From Nocardiopsis ansamitocini (GTDB lineage Bacteria; Actinomycetota; Actinomycetes; Streptosporangiales; Streptosporangiaceae): 64,000 bases of DNA. The notes beneath the pieces are model-generated. The model was not told the DNA's origin, did no database searches, and saw only the letters and a list, made by a program, of their open reading frames with translations. Both the position numbers and the translations under genes were made by a program. The DNA is taken from the NCBI RefSeq assembly GCF_030268225.1, contig NZ_BSQG01000013.1, positions 1-64,000 on the forward strand, written 5' to 3'. This document shows, one piece after another, positions 27,467 through 35,971 of this stretch (position 1 is the first letter of the stretch; the number at the start of each line of letters is the position of its first letter).

Positions 27467-28555
27467 TCACTGCTGCCCCTGCCGGCCGGCAGGGCCGATG
27501 GTGCTCCCGACGACGGGTTCGCACGGCACCAGCTGTTGCAGGGGCGGTGGGGGTTGGTCGGGGGGGTTGGTGATGAGCTGGGTGAGCAGGCGCACGGCGC
27601 GCCGCCCCATCTCCCGGCGCGGCACGGTGAACCCGCTGATGTGCGCGGACGCCGCCCCGGCCGCCGGCGGGTCCCCGAGCATCGCCAGCGAGAGGTCCTC
27701 GGGGCAGCGCAGGCCGGCGTCCGCGATGGCCCCGGTCAGTGCGGCCAGGGCCGCGCCGGTGTCGGTCTCCTCGGTGACAAGGGCGGTGACGCCCTCGTCG
27801 CGCCAGGCGCGCACCCGGCGGGCGTCGATGTCGGAGCCGTCGGTGCGCACCACCAGGCCGTCGAGGTCGATGCCGGCCGCACGGGCGCCGGCCAGCACGC
27901 CGTTCTCACGGTCGGTGGACGCGGGGGCGTCGTCGTTCTCGCGGACATAGCGCAGGCGGCGGTGTCCGAGGTCGGCGAGGCGGCGCACGACGTCGGCGGA
28001 GGCGGGCACGTAGTCGGCGCCGACGTAGGGGAGGCGCCCTTCCAGCTCGTCGCGCCGGCCGATGTAGACCAGGGGGTAGCCGCCCTCCACCAGCCGTTCC
28101 ACCTGTTCGGTGGGGACGTGCCGGCCGAAGAACAGGCAGCCGTCGGCCACGCGGACGCGGTGCAGCGCGGCCGGTCCGGCCGCGCGCGGCGGCGCGCCGC
28201 TGGAGCCGGTGAACAGGATGAGGTCCTGGCCCAGGGCCGCGGCCTCCTCCTCCACCCCCACCAGGATCGGGTAGTAGGAGTGGGCCACCTCGGTGGGAAA
28301 CGTCGCGGAGAAGGTGAACAGGCCGAGCATGTCGTTGCGGGCCGAGGCGAGGCGTGTGGCGATGGGGTCGGGGACGTAGCCCAGGGCGTCGGCCGCCTCC
28401 ACCACCCGGCGTTTGGTCTCCTCCGCGAGCACGACGCCGGCCTTGTTGCCGCCCAGCACCAGCGACACGGTGGTCTGGGAGACCCCCGCTGCCCGGGCGA
28501 TATCGGACTGCCGCGGCCGGGCCCGGCCGCTCGCCCTCGCCCTATCGCCGACCAT
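27467..28555 (-). CDS. LacI-family transcriptional regulator
   Basis: A 362-residue repressor. The HTH is PRQSDIARAAGVSQTTVSLV at about residues 14-33 with the hinge helix near ALGYVPDPIATRLAS. The periplasmic-binding-like ligand domain follows (LGLFTFSATFPTE, ADGCLFFGRHVPTE, VGADYVPASADVVRRLADLG). Start at ATG 28555 with AGGAG six bases upstream. It leads the catabolic operon and is divergent from a Tat-exported protein. Two near-identical palindromes in the divergent promoter are its probable operators. Confidence 0.92.
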   Translation of the reverse strand: MVGDRARASGRARPRQSDIARAAGVSQTTVSLVLGGNKAGVVLAEETKRRVVEAADALGYVPDPIATRLASARNDMLGLFTFSATFPTEVAHSYYPILVGVEEEAAALGQDLILFTGSSGAPPRAAGPAALHRVRVADGCLFFGRHVPTEQVERLVEGGYPLVYIGRRDELEGRLPYVGADYVPASADVVRRLADLGHRRLRYVRENDDAPASTDRENGVLAGARAAGIDLDGLVVRTDGSDIDARRVRAWRDEGVTALVTEETDTGAALAALTGAIADAGLRCPEDLSLAMLGDPPAAGAASAHISGFTVPRREMGRRAVRLLTQLITNPPDQPPPPLQQLVPCEPVVGSTIGPAGRQGQQ

Positions 28556-28577
28556 GGAAACTCCTGTCCTATTGGCT

Positions 28578-28593
28578 CCTAATGCGCATTAGG
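28578..28593. promoter_or_regulatory. Palindromic operator 1 of the LacI region
   Basis: CCTAATGCGCATTAGG is a perfect 16-base palindrome with the central CG typical of LacI/GalR operators. It lies 23 bases upstream of the lacI start, well placed for autorepression of the operon. Confidence 0.85.
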
Positions 28594-28668
28594 ACAAGAA
28601 TCTGAGCCCTCCGCCGTTAAATGTCAACGATTCCGCGGGAATTTCCACGAAGTTAATTCTTGGCTCTA

Positions 28669-28682
28669 CTAATACGTATTAG
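28669..28682. promoter_or_regulatory. Palindromic operator 2 of the LacI region
   Basis: CTAATACGTATTAG is a perfect 14-base palindrome matching operator 1 at 12 of 14 positions (CTAAT-N-CG-N-ATTAG). It lies about 70 bases before the start of the divergent exported protein. The centre-to-centre distance is 90 bases, compatible with looping. Confidence 0.85.
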
Positions 28683-28752
28683 GGCCTTGACGGCGAACAG
28701 TGACGGAGCACACACTCGGCCTCCCCTGCACCTCACGACGGGAGCGCCCGCC

Positions 28753-29778
28753 ATGACCCACGACACCGGACCCGGACCCGACCACTCGGCCCCGTCGCGC
28801 CGCTCGGTACTGCGCGGCGCCGTCCTCCTGGGAACGGGGGCGGCGCTCGCCGGCGCCGGGGTCGCCACCGCCGCCGGGGCCTCGGCCGCCGGGCCCGCGG
28901 GCTTCCCCAGCTACCGCTACCTGCGCACGGCCTTCAACAAGAACGCGCTGTCCTACAACCCGACCGGGGAGTTCATCTTCCCCACCATCCGGGGCACGGT
29001 CGGACGCCTGTCGAGCGCCCGGGGCCGCTTCTACCTCTACTACGCTCCCCACGACGCCCCCGGCGGGATCTGCCTGGCCCACGCCAACTCGCTGGAGGGG
29101 CCCTTCACCGAGTACCCGGGCAACCCGATCGTGGGCCGCAACTGGTCACCGCACCACTCGGTCTCGCACGTGTCCTCGCCGCACGTGATGTGGAACAGCG
29201 CGGCCAAGGAGATGTGGCTCTACTACCACGGGGAGAACAACACGACCCGGCTCGCGCGCTCCACCGACGGCATCAACTTCCGCTACCAGGGCGTGGTGCT
29301 GAACACCGGAATGCTGCCCGGCACCACCGAGACCTCCTACGCCCGGGTGTTCGAGCACTCCCTGCCCGCCCGTGGCGCCCGCTACGTCATGCTCTTCATG
29401 CGCAACAGCACCGCCAACACGCGCTCGATCGGCTGGGGCTGGTCGGCCAACGGCATCAACTGGACCTACGACCAGCAGCCGCTGGTGCTGCCCTCCGCGG
29501 TGGGCGCGGCCAACATCTCCGCGCCGCACCTGCTGACCCGCAACAACAGCGCCTACGTCGTCTACCACACCAGCAACGGTGGCATGCGCATCACCGAGGT
29601 CGGCAAGGACTTCACCCTCCGCAAGCACCTGGGCGCCTTCCACACGCCCCTGAAAGGGGCCCCCGACAACGGCCGTGCGGCCGCCCCCTCCTTCGGCAGC
29701 GACGGGGGCGTCCACTACATGTTCTACGAGGCGGGCAACCGCCTGGGCGCCACCATCGCCATCGCCCGCCAGGTCTGA
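28753..29778 (+). CDS. Tat-exported beta-propeller protein, glycoside-hydrolase-43-like
   Basis: A 341-residue secreted protein. The signal has the twin arginines in SRRSVLRGAVLLGTGAALAG and a likely cleavage after ASA. The mature part has repeated aromatic strands like a five-bladed propeller: GRFYLYYAPHDAPGGICLA, EMWLYYHGENNTTRLARS, YVMLFMRNSTANTRSIGWGW, NISAPHLLTRNNSAYVVYHT, and VHYMFYEAGNRLGATIAIA. This layout is usual in GH43/GH117-type enzymes. I cannot fix the three catalytic acids with certainty. It shares the LacI operators, so it may release the extracellular substrate that the operon consumes. Confidence 0.75.
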   Translation: MTHDTGPGPDHSAPSRRSVLRGAVLLGTGAALAGAGVATAAGASAAGPAGFPSYRYLRTAFNKNALSYNPTGEFIFPTIRGTVGRLSSARGRFYLYYAPHDAPGGICLAHANSLEGPFTEYPGNPIVGRNWSPHHSVSHVSSPHVMWNSAAKEMWLYYHGENNTTRLARSTDGINFRYQGVVLNTGMLPGTTETSYARVFEHSLPARGARYVMLFMRNSTANTRSIGWGWSANGINWTYDQQPLVLPSAVGAANISAPHLLTRNNSAYVVYHTSNGGMRITEVGKDFTLRKHLGAFHTPLKGAPDNGRAAAPSFGSDGGVHYMFYEAGNRLGATIAIARQV

Positions 29779-29857
29779 TCCGCGCACCCTCCCCGTCCCC
29801 GCCGGTCGTGCAGCGCGCCGCGCCGAGACCGCCGGCCCCGGCCGGACGCCTGCACGG

Positions 29858-30655
29858 TCAGCGGGTGAGACGGGCGTTGCGCAGCACCGGGATGGCCGAG
29901 CGCACCGACTCCACGGCCTCGGTGTCGATGTCGGCCACCAGCACGCCGGGTGCGGCCCCGAGCACGGCGGCCGGTTGCCCGTTGGGCGCGATCACCGCGC
30001 TGTAGCCGATGCCGCGCGGCGCGGTGCCGGTGACCTCCTCGCCCGAGGCCGCGGGGTCGGCCTGGCCGCAGGCCAACACCCACGAGGTGCAGTCCAGGGC
30101 GCGCGCCCTGGTCAACAGCTCCCACTGCTCGCGCTTGCCCTCGCCCGCCCCCCACGAGGCACCCACCACGATCGCCTCGGCGCCCGCGTCGGCCAGGCGC
30201 CGGAACAGTTCGGGGAAGCGCACGTCGTAGCACGTGGCCAGGCCCACCCGCAGCCCGTCGACGTCGACGGTCACTACGTCCTCGCCCGGCTGGACGGCGT
30301 CGGACTCCCGGTGGCCGAAGGCGTCGAAGACGTGGATCTTCTGGTAGACCTCCTCCACGTCCGCGCCGGTGGCCAACAACAGGTTGCGCACCCGCCCGTC
30401 ACCGGCCGGCGCGAACATCCCGGCCACCACCGCCACCCCGTGCTCGCGCGCGATCGCGCGCACCCCCGAGGCCCAGGGGCCGTCCAGTTCCTCGGCCGCC
30501 GCCGCGAGGTCGGCACCGAAGTGCGCCATCGCCGCCTCCGGCAGCACGACCAGCCGCGCCCCGGCCTGGGCCGCCTCGGCCACGGCCGCGCGGACCAGGC
30601 CCAGGTTGGCGTCGGGGGAGTCGGTCGAGGCGATCTGGCAGAGCGCCACGCGCAT
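29858..30655 (-). CDS. Carbon-nitrogen hydrolase (nitrilase superfamily amidase)
   Basis: A 265-residue nitrilase-fold hydrolase with the full catalytic triad: Glu40 in LVVLPEAAMAHFG, Lys106 in EVYQKIHVFDAFG and Cys142 in LATCYDVRFPELFR. The size and the start RVALCQIAS match omega-amidase/NIT-type and carbamoylase branches, which cut C-N bonds in small amides. ATG at 30655 has AAAGGA upstream. It converges on the propeller gene and has its own promoter region, so membership in the LacI regulon is uncertain. Confidence 0.9.
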   Translation of the reverse strand: MRVALCQIASTDSPDANLGLVRAAVAEAAQAGARLVVLPEAAMAHFGADLAAAAEELDGPWASGVRAIAREHGVAVVAGMFAPAGDGRVRNLLLATGADVEEVYQKIHVFDAFGHRESDAVQPGEDVVTVDVDGLRVGLATCYDVRFPELFRRLADAGAEAIVVGASWGAGEGKREQWELLTRARALDCTSWVLACGQADPAASGEEVTGTAPRGIGYSAVIAPNGQPAAVLGAAPGVLVADIDTEAVESVRSAIPVLRNARLTR

Positions 30656-31134
30656 GGGAACATCCTTTGCGGTCGGCGGCCCGGCGGACCGGGCCGGTCA
30701 CTACGATTGCGCATCCACGTTGTATATAAGGAGGGTCGTCGGCCGCGTCGGCTCGGGACCGAGCTTACGAGTTCCTGAAAAGGACACCCACCTCTTTGCC
30801 CCGCTGATATCGGGCCCGCCCGGCGCGGCCTCACCCCAGGCGGGGCGAAGCGGGCGATCGAGTCCACCGGTCCGGCTCCCGGATCGCCTGTACCGGCAGA
30901 TACCTACGGCCCCGCGCACCAAGGACACCCGAGGCGGACCGTGGCGAGAACACCGGTGGCCGCCCCGGGGCCGGCCACCGGTGGAACCATCGCCCCGGAG
31001 CACGGTGTGCAAGCAGATGCCCGACCCCATCCCTGCCCCTTTCACCGCCACGCCACGCCGTCCCCGCCACCGCTGTTCGGGGACGGTAGGGCATGATCGT
31101 CAGTGCCCTTGTCGCCTTGCCGATCGGAACCGCC
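30656..31134. promoter_or_regulatory. Divergent intergenic region with a TTGTATATAA site
   Basis: About 480 bases between the nitrilase and SDR genes. TTGTATATAA near 30719-30728 is close to the FadR/GntR-type consensus TTGTATACAA and is the only AT-rich patch; it lies 65 bases upstream of the nitrilase start and may be its promoter or operator. Nothing else stands out. Confidence 0.4.
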
Positions 31135-32100
31135 ATGCCGCGCTGGAGCGCCGCCGACATCCCTGACCAGTCCGGGCGCACCGCCCTGGTGACCGGGGCG
31201 GGCGGCGGCCTCGGCCTGCGCGTCGCACTGCACCTGGCGCAACGGGGCTGCCGCGTCCTCATGGCGGTCCGCGACACCACGCGCGGAGAGGCGGCCCTGG
31301 ACCTGCTGCGCGCCCAGGTGCCCGGTGCGGCGGCCGAACTGGTCGAGGTGGACCTCGCCGACCTGGAATCGGTGCGCAAAGGGGCCGCCGAGGCCGCGGA
31401 ACGCACCGATGCCCTGGATCTGCTCGTGGACAACGCCGGGGTCATGGCCGTCCCCCGCCGCACTCTCAGCGCCCAGGGCTTCGAGCTGCAACTGGCCACC
31501 AACCACCTCGGCCACTTCGCGCTGACCGGCCTGCTCCTGCCGCTGCTGGAGGCGGCTCCGTCGGCGCGGGTGGTGGCGGTGAGCAGCATCATGCACAAGT
31601 CCGGGCGCCTCGACTTCACCGACCTCCAGGCAGAGCGCCGCTACAGCCCCATGACCGCCTACAACGCGGCCAAGCTCGCCAACGCCGTCTTCGCCGTCGA
31701 GTTCCAGCGCCGTCTGGGCGCGGCGGGCTCCCCGGTGATCGCGGTCGGTGCGCATCCCGGGGTCGCGACCACCGAACTCGGTCGCAAGGGATCCCGCCTG
31801 GGCGGGGGCGGGACGCTGGGAGCACTCTTCGACGCCTTCGCCCAAATCGCGGGGCACTCGGCCGAGGCCGGCGCGCTTCCGCTTCTGCGGGCCGCCACCG
31901 ACCCCGGGGTGCGGGGCGGCGAGTACTACGGCCCCGCCGGCCTCGGCGGCCTGCGCGGTGCCCCCGTCTCGTGCGCCTACCACCGTCGAGCGTACGACCC
32001 CGAGACGGGCCGGCGACTGTGGGCGGAGTCGGAACGGCTCACGAACGTCACCTACGATCTGCCCCCGGCCCCGTCCGGGGGACCTGCTGGCCCAAGCTGA
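31135..32100 (+). CDS. Short-chain dehydrogenase/reductase
   Basis: A 321-residue SDR of the retinol-dehydrogenase/protochlorophyllide-reductase-like branch. It has DQSGRTALVTGAGGGLGLRV (TGxxxGxG cofactor loop), LVDNAGVMAVP, RVVAVSSIMHKSGRLDF with the catalytic serine, and YNAAKLANAVFAVE with a YxxxK pair. Start at ATG 31135 because relatives begin WSAADIPDQSGRT; an ATG 14 codons upstream is possible. The gene ends about 130 bases before the CRISPR leader. Substrate unknown. Confidence 0.87.
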   Translation: MPRWSAADIPDQSGRTALVTGAGGGLGLRVALHLAQRGCRVLMAVRDTTRGEAALDLLRAQVPGAAAELVEVDLADLESVRKGAAEAAERTDALDLLVDNAGVMAVPRRTLSAQGFELQLATNHLGHFALTGLLLPLLEAAPSARVVAVSSIMHKSGRLDFTDLQAERRYSPMTAYNAAKLANAVFAVEFQRRLGAAGSPVIAVGAHPGVATTELGRKGSRLGGGGTLGALFDAFAQIAGHSAEAGALPLLRAATDPGVRGGEYYGPAGLGGLRGAPVSCAYHRRAYDPETGRRLWAESERLTNVTYDLPPAPSGGPAGPS

Positions 32101-32231
32101 ACCGAAGTCCTGCCGGACTGTGCCGGGCACAACCCGCAATGCTCGGGGATGCTCCTGAACCTCCAGGCCGCAGACAGCGACCCGCGCTCTTCGCTACGGT
32201 TGAGGCGAGGACGTTGCGGCGGCGAAAAGCC

Positions 32232-32276
32232 AGATCTCATTACGATAACGCCCCGCAAAGTCGCAGGTCGTTAACG
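32232..32276 (+). promoter_or_regulatory. CRISPR leader-proximal block, array 1
   Basis: A 45-base block from AGATCTCAT to the first repeat, matching the block before array 2 at 36 of 45 positions. It is AT-rich relative to its surroundings and ends CAGGTCGTTAACG. In type I-E systems this end of the leader guides new spacer integration, so new spacers should enter here. Confidence 0.75.
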
Positions 32277-33341
32277 GTGAGCCCCGCGCACGCGGGGATG
32301 GACCCTCACCGGACGCTGCGGATGACATGGCGCACGAGTGAGCCCCGCGCACGCGGGGATGGACCGCGCAGCTTGTTGTTGACCGCGACCAACCCTCGGT
32401 GAGCCCCGCGCACGCGGGGATGGACCGCCCCAGATCGTGTTCATGTCGGGCTCGCGCCCGTGAGCCCCGCGCACGCGGGGATGGACCGGGTGAGCGTCCC
32501 GTGTTCCTCGCGGGCGGGATGTGAGCCCCGCGCACGCGGGGATGGACCGCCGGGCCAATGTCTTCGACAATAATGGTCGCGGTGAGCCCCGCGCACGCGG
32601 GGATGGACCGCGGTCGGTTGCTGCGGAGTGTTCACAGTTTCGGTGAGCCCCGCGCACGCGGGGATGGACCGAAATCCATGGAGGTGGGTCGGACAGCCGC
32701 GGCGTGAGCCCCGCGCACGCGGGGATGGACCGATCAGATCGGCCTCGGCCACGCTCAACCCCACGTGAGCCCCGCGCACGCGGGGATGGACCGCCATTAA
32801 GAAGGTCGTCGCCGACCACCCGCACGTGAGCCCCGCGCACGCGGGGATGGACCGGTATCGCTGACGCTTGGGCTTGTTGTCATACTGTGAGCCCCGCGCA
32901 CGCGGGGATGGACCGGATGCTCATCCGTGCTGACCGTCTCACTCCGCGTGAGCCCCGCGCACGCGGGGATGGACCGCGATCCGGTCCCTGTGGCCCAAGA
33001 AAGCCAGGGTGAGCCCCGCGCACGCGGGGATGGACCGATCCTGTGTGGTGCCTCCGGGCCAGGGGTGTTGTGAGCCCCGCGCACGCGGGGATGGACCGCG
33101 ATCGTGCAGGGCTCCGACGAAAACAACGCGGTGAGCCCCGCGCACGCGGGGATGGACCGGCGACGTTGCCCAGGACGGTGGTGTCCTGGACGTGAGCCCC
33201 GCGCACGCGGGGATGGACCGAGGTGGCTGCACCATCCCTGGACGTGGTGGCGGTGAGCCCCGCGCACGCGGGGATGGTCCCTCTGATCGACTCTTGGGAC
33301 ACCACTTCGGATTGTGCTCCCCGCGCACGCGGGGATGGACC
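32277..33341 (+). CRISPR. Type I-E CRISPR array 1, 18 repeats
   Basis: Eighteen 28-base repeats begin GTGAGCCCCGCG and end GCGGGGATGGACC, each 61 bases from the next (17 spacers of 33 bases, or 32 if a following G is counted in a 29-base repeat). The first 16 repeats are identical. Repeat 17 (33253) ends GATGGTCC and repeat 18 (33314) begins GTGCTCC, the two changes that distinguish array 3. The leader is on the left and the altered repeats on the right, so crRNA is read on the + strand. The repeat palindrome (CCCCGCGCACGCGGGG) is typical of I-E. No cas gene is present. Confidence 0.98.
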
Positions 33342-33477
33342 CACGGTTGCCAGCAAGGTCGTTACTAGGGTTGGCGGTCCGCTTGCTTCTCTTTTGTTGC
33401 GACGTTCGCCTCGTGTGAGGCATCCGTACGGCTTGTTTCGTCGATACCGTTCCTCTCGCTGGCCAGTGCTGGGTGTG

Positions 33478-33507
33478 ACAAAACCCCCGGAGAGGCCCCC
33501 GAGGGTT
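33478..33507 (-). terminator. Terminator of the XRE/DUF397 pair
   Basis: On the minus strand AACCCTCGG pairs with CCGGGGGTT (one G-T pair) around an 8-base loop and is followed by TTGT with a short T run. It lies 20 bases after the DUF397 stop. Confidence 0.65.
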
Positions 33508-33526
33508 GTCGTCGCTTGCTGTGCGG

Positions 33527-33715
33527 TTACAGGTGTCCCGTCTTCACCTCGGCAAGGAAGGTGCCCCATGCTCCGGTAGAGACGCCGATGGGTCCGAGGT
33601 CTCGGTTCTGGGTGTCGCGCACCAGTACGGTATGCGCGCTTTCAGCGACCTCTACGCAGTGACCGCCGGTCTGGTTGCTGTAGCTGGACTTGTGCCAGGC
33701 CAGGTCTGTACTCAT
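33527..33715 (-). CDS. DUF397 small protein
   Basis: A 62-residue protein of the DUF397 family, found in many copies in actinomycetes next to XRE regulators. It shows the family pattern: LAWHKSSYSNQTGGHCVEVA near the N-terminus, then VLVRDTQNRD and the C-terminal W-F block. Its ATG overlaps the XRE stop (ATGA), so the two are co-translated. In studied cases the DUF397 protein binds and antagonises its XRE partner; that is the likely role here. Confidence 0.93.
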   Translation of the reverse strand: MSTDLAWHKSSYSNQTGGHCVEVAESAHTVLVRDTQNRDLGPIGVSTGAWGTFLAEVKTGHL

Positions 33716-34533
33716 GAGAACTCTCCTCGAATCTCTTCGATCAACTTCCGAGACGCTGGCGGGGGTAGCGCCGCGCCACGTAGATCCCCAAAGTGGCGGG
33801 TGTATGCCGCTACCACCTTGGCATCATCGATTGCCAGCGCAGACATTCGGGTCTCCATGTAGACGGCTTCACCCCGATCCGGGACTGTGAAGAGTGAGAA
33901 GGCTTCGGAAAGCCCCGGAGGGTATTCAGTGCTAAGGGGAATGACCTGCGCGATTACTCGCGATTCTGATGTTGCTTCAAGTAAGCGTGTCAACTGTTGT
34001 GCCATCACCTCAGCTCCTCCGACCGGGCGCCGCAAGACCGCTTCGTCAAGGATTTCGACCAAATGAGGGGGGCGACGCTGAGGATGTGAGGTGAGGACGG
34101 ATTGGCGGCTCATGCGAGCCGAGACCTGTTCTTCGACCTCGTCATCTGTGTAGCTGGGCTGCCCGGCGCGCAGGATTGCCCGTGCGTAGCTTTCCGTCTG
34201 TAGCAGTCCTGGTATGAGCATGGGGTTGTACTCACGTAGTTCGGACGCCTGTTGAATCAAGGTTGCCAACCCCCTGAACCAGGCTGCCAGTCCGTTGCCC
34301 TTGTTCGCCGCGTGCCACAAGCGGATCAGGGAGCCTTTGCTTGAAAGGGCTTGGTCGATTCGTTCAATATGCTCCAGTTTTGGAGCTTGTACGCCGCGTT
34401 CGAAAGCGCTCACCAGGCCGTACGAAATTGAGACCCGGTCGCCGAGTTGACCTTGGGTCAACCCGGCCTGTTCGCGCCATCTCTTCAGTTCTCCACCGAA
34501 CCCCAACCACTGAGATTTAACTCTTTTTGGCAT
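33712..34533 (-). CDS. XRE-family regulator with DUF5753 domain
   Basis: A 273-residue regulator. The HTH is at about residues 14-70 (LKRWREQAGLTQGQLGDRVS, SYGLVSAFERGVQAPKLEHI). The DUF5753 domain follows from about 95 (NPMLIPGLLQTESYARAILR, ILDEAVLRRPVGGAEVMAQQ, GEAVYMETRMSALAIDDAKV). Domain order and length are typical. It forms an overlapping pair with the DUF397 gene. The AT-rich upstream region (34534-34620) has repeated TTCAA/TTGAA boxes. Confidence 0.93.
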   Translation of the reverse strand: MPKRVKSQWLGFGGELKRWREQAGLTQGQLGDRVSISYGLVSAFERGVQAPKLEHIERIDQALSSKGSLIRLWHAANKGNGLAAWFRGLATLIQQASELREYNPMLIPGLLQTESYARAILRAGQPSYTDDEVEEQVSARMSRQSVLTSHPQRRPPHLVEILDEAVLRRPVGGAEVMAQQLTRLLEATSESRVIAQVIPLSTEYPPGLSEAFSLFTVPDRGEAVYMETRMSALAIDDAKVVAAYTRHFGDLRGAALPPPASRKLIEEIRGEFS

Positions 34534-34767
34534 GCTTCAAGTTTATTCAAAAAACATTGAAAGCACATGGGCTTTTTTGAAGAAAAATTAGGGGTTCAGT
34601 TCAAATGCTAGACGCTGTGAGCTGGCTTGGAGAGTCTTGTTGTGAAGCACTGCTTAGCGCTTAAAGGCGGCATTTGTGCCGTTGAGACGTAAGTGGCCCT
34701 GTCCAGCGCTCCCAACGCCGGGCAGGGCCTTAAGCCCCCACGACTGGAATGGCCAGGTGGAGACTCT
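34534..34767. other. Divergent intergenic region with a long hairpin
   Basis: About 235 bases. The left part is unusually AT-rich and holds the XRE promoter. At about 34690-34731 GGCCCTGTCC pairs with GGGCAGGGCC around a long loop; this could be an attenuator or a small structured RNA before the small ORF, but no T run follows. Confidence 0.35.
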
Positions 34768-34869
34768 ATGGACAAGGTTAGTGCCCGACTCGCCCCTCAA
34801 CGCCCCTTTGTGCGAACAACCCGGCGGGTGCGCTTCTACGTACGACGCGTGAATGGCTGGGTGGCGTGA
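34768..34869 (+). CDS. Small arginine-rich ORF (33 residues) coupled to the next gene
   Basis: A short frame reading MDKVSARLAPQ then RPFVRTTRRVRFYVRRVNGW, rich in arginine with ten basic residues. GGTGGAGA lies a few bases before its ATG at 34768, and its TGA overlaps the ATG of the ATPase-fold gene (TGATG). The ribosome binding site and the overlap suggest it is translated, either as a peptide or as a leader. I know no family for it. Confidence 0.45.
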   Translation: MDKVSARLAPQRPFVRTTRRVRFYVRRVNGWVA

Positions 34870-35837
34870 TGGCGGTGTGCACGGCGGTGTTTCCCGGGGT
34901 TCCCGGCAGTGTGGCCGAGGTGCGGCGGTTCGTCGCCGCAGCCCTGGCCACCGCCCCCGAAGCGGTCGTTCCCCCTGAGGTGAGTCAGACCGCTGAGTTG
35001 TTGGTCAGTGAGCTTGCGACCAACGCCATCACACATACCCACAGCGGTGATCCAGGAGCGTCTTATGGCGTCGAGGTGCGCGTGGATGCGGGCAGGGTGC
35101 GGGTGGAGGTGAAGAACCGTCATCCCCACGACGTGTTGAACCGTCCCCGCGTGCGCACGCCTGAGGCGGACGCCGAACACGGGCGCGGGTTGTTCCTGGT
35201 CGCGGTGCTGGCTACCGAGTGGGGCACCACGGCCCACAGGCCGGGCGTGTTCTTCACCCTGGAATGGGTGGTGGGAGTCCCCGAAACCGAGGCGTCGATT
35301 CTGACCCGGGCGCGACCGTGCGGGGAGAGAGAAGGGCATTCGGTGGACCGCGCTCGTCCAACGGCCGCACGTCACCGGAAGGAAACTCCGCCCCGTTTGC
35401 TCTGTCTGCTGGTGTTGGCGGGTGTGTTGGTGGTGGCGGCGGTGATGCCTGCCCGGCGGGTGGGCCGCCACTGCACAGGTGCTCCCGGTGCCGCGCCGCA
35501 TGTGCCTGGACCGCAGCCTGTGCCTGTGCGTCAGGCGCGGGTGGTGCCGCGTATTCCGGACTATCCCCGTTTCGCTGAGGTCGCGGAGTCGCATTCGGCT
35601 TTGTGGGAGGTGACTTACCGCTATGGCGAGGCCGCGCCTTATGCCGCGCGCAACCGGGTCACCGCCCACGTCGTGGCGGTGTCCGACATCGAACTGTTGG
35701 ATCACTGCCTGCACGTGTACGAGCCGCCCTCACCGCTGCGCGCCTACACCGCACCGCGCGTGCGCGCCCACGATCTCGGCGCCGAGCAGCGGGCCTTGGA
35801 CGACCACGCCGGCTCCTCGGACCGCCCCGGCCGGTGA
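34869..35837 (+). CDS. ATP-binding (HATPase, RsbW-like) protein with an extra C-terminal part
   Basis: A 322-residue protein (323 if the GTG at 34866 is used). Residues 1-135 form a GHKL ATPase fold like anti-sigma kinases: ETAELLV-type helix seen as TAELLVSELATNAITHTHSG (N box) and AEHGRGLFLVAVLATEWGTT (G box). Such stand-alone ATPases are numerous in actinomycetes. From about 150 the chain continues with a basic linker, a hydrophobic segment LLCLLVLAGVLVVAAVMPAR, and a ~100-residue region without a known fold. The extension is unusual: most relatives stop near 140. Confidence 0.78.
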   Translation: MAVCTAVFPGVPGSVAEVRRFVAAALATAPEAVVPPEVSQTAELLVSELATNAITHTHSGDPGASYGVEVRVDAGRVRVEVKNRHPHDVLNRPRVRTPEADAEHGRGLFLVAVLATEWGTTAHRPGVFFTLEWVVGVPETEASILTRARPCGEREGHSVDRARPTAARHRKETPPRLLCLLVLAGVLVVAAVMPARRVGRHCTGAPGAAPHVPGPQPVPVRQARVVPRIPDYPRFAEVAESHSALWEVTYRYGEAAPYAARNRVTAHVVAVSDIELLDHCLHVYEPPSPLRAYTAPRVRAHDLGAEQRALDDHAGSSDRPGR

Positions 35838-35971
35838 GTGACCGGCCCTCAAGCGAGGGGCCGCGCGTTCGCTCACCCCGACGTGCGGCCCCTCCCACCC
35901 CTCGACCACCAGGTGTGCGCCTGCCCTCTCGCGGCGTGTGCCGGTTCTGCCCGAACGGACCTTTCACTCTC

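Noticed and set aside
32277-33341. Long minus- and plus-strand reading frames with repeated peptides such as SPAHAGMD and RGAHPRVRG-like units across array 1 (and likewise arrays 2 and 3)
   Set aside because: They are translations of the CRISPR repeat, whose 61-base period shifts frame each unit. They have no ribosome binding site and no spacer-independent conservation.
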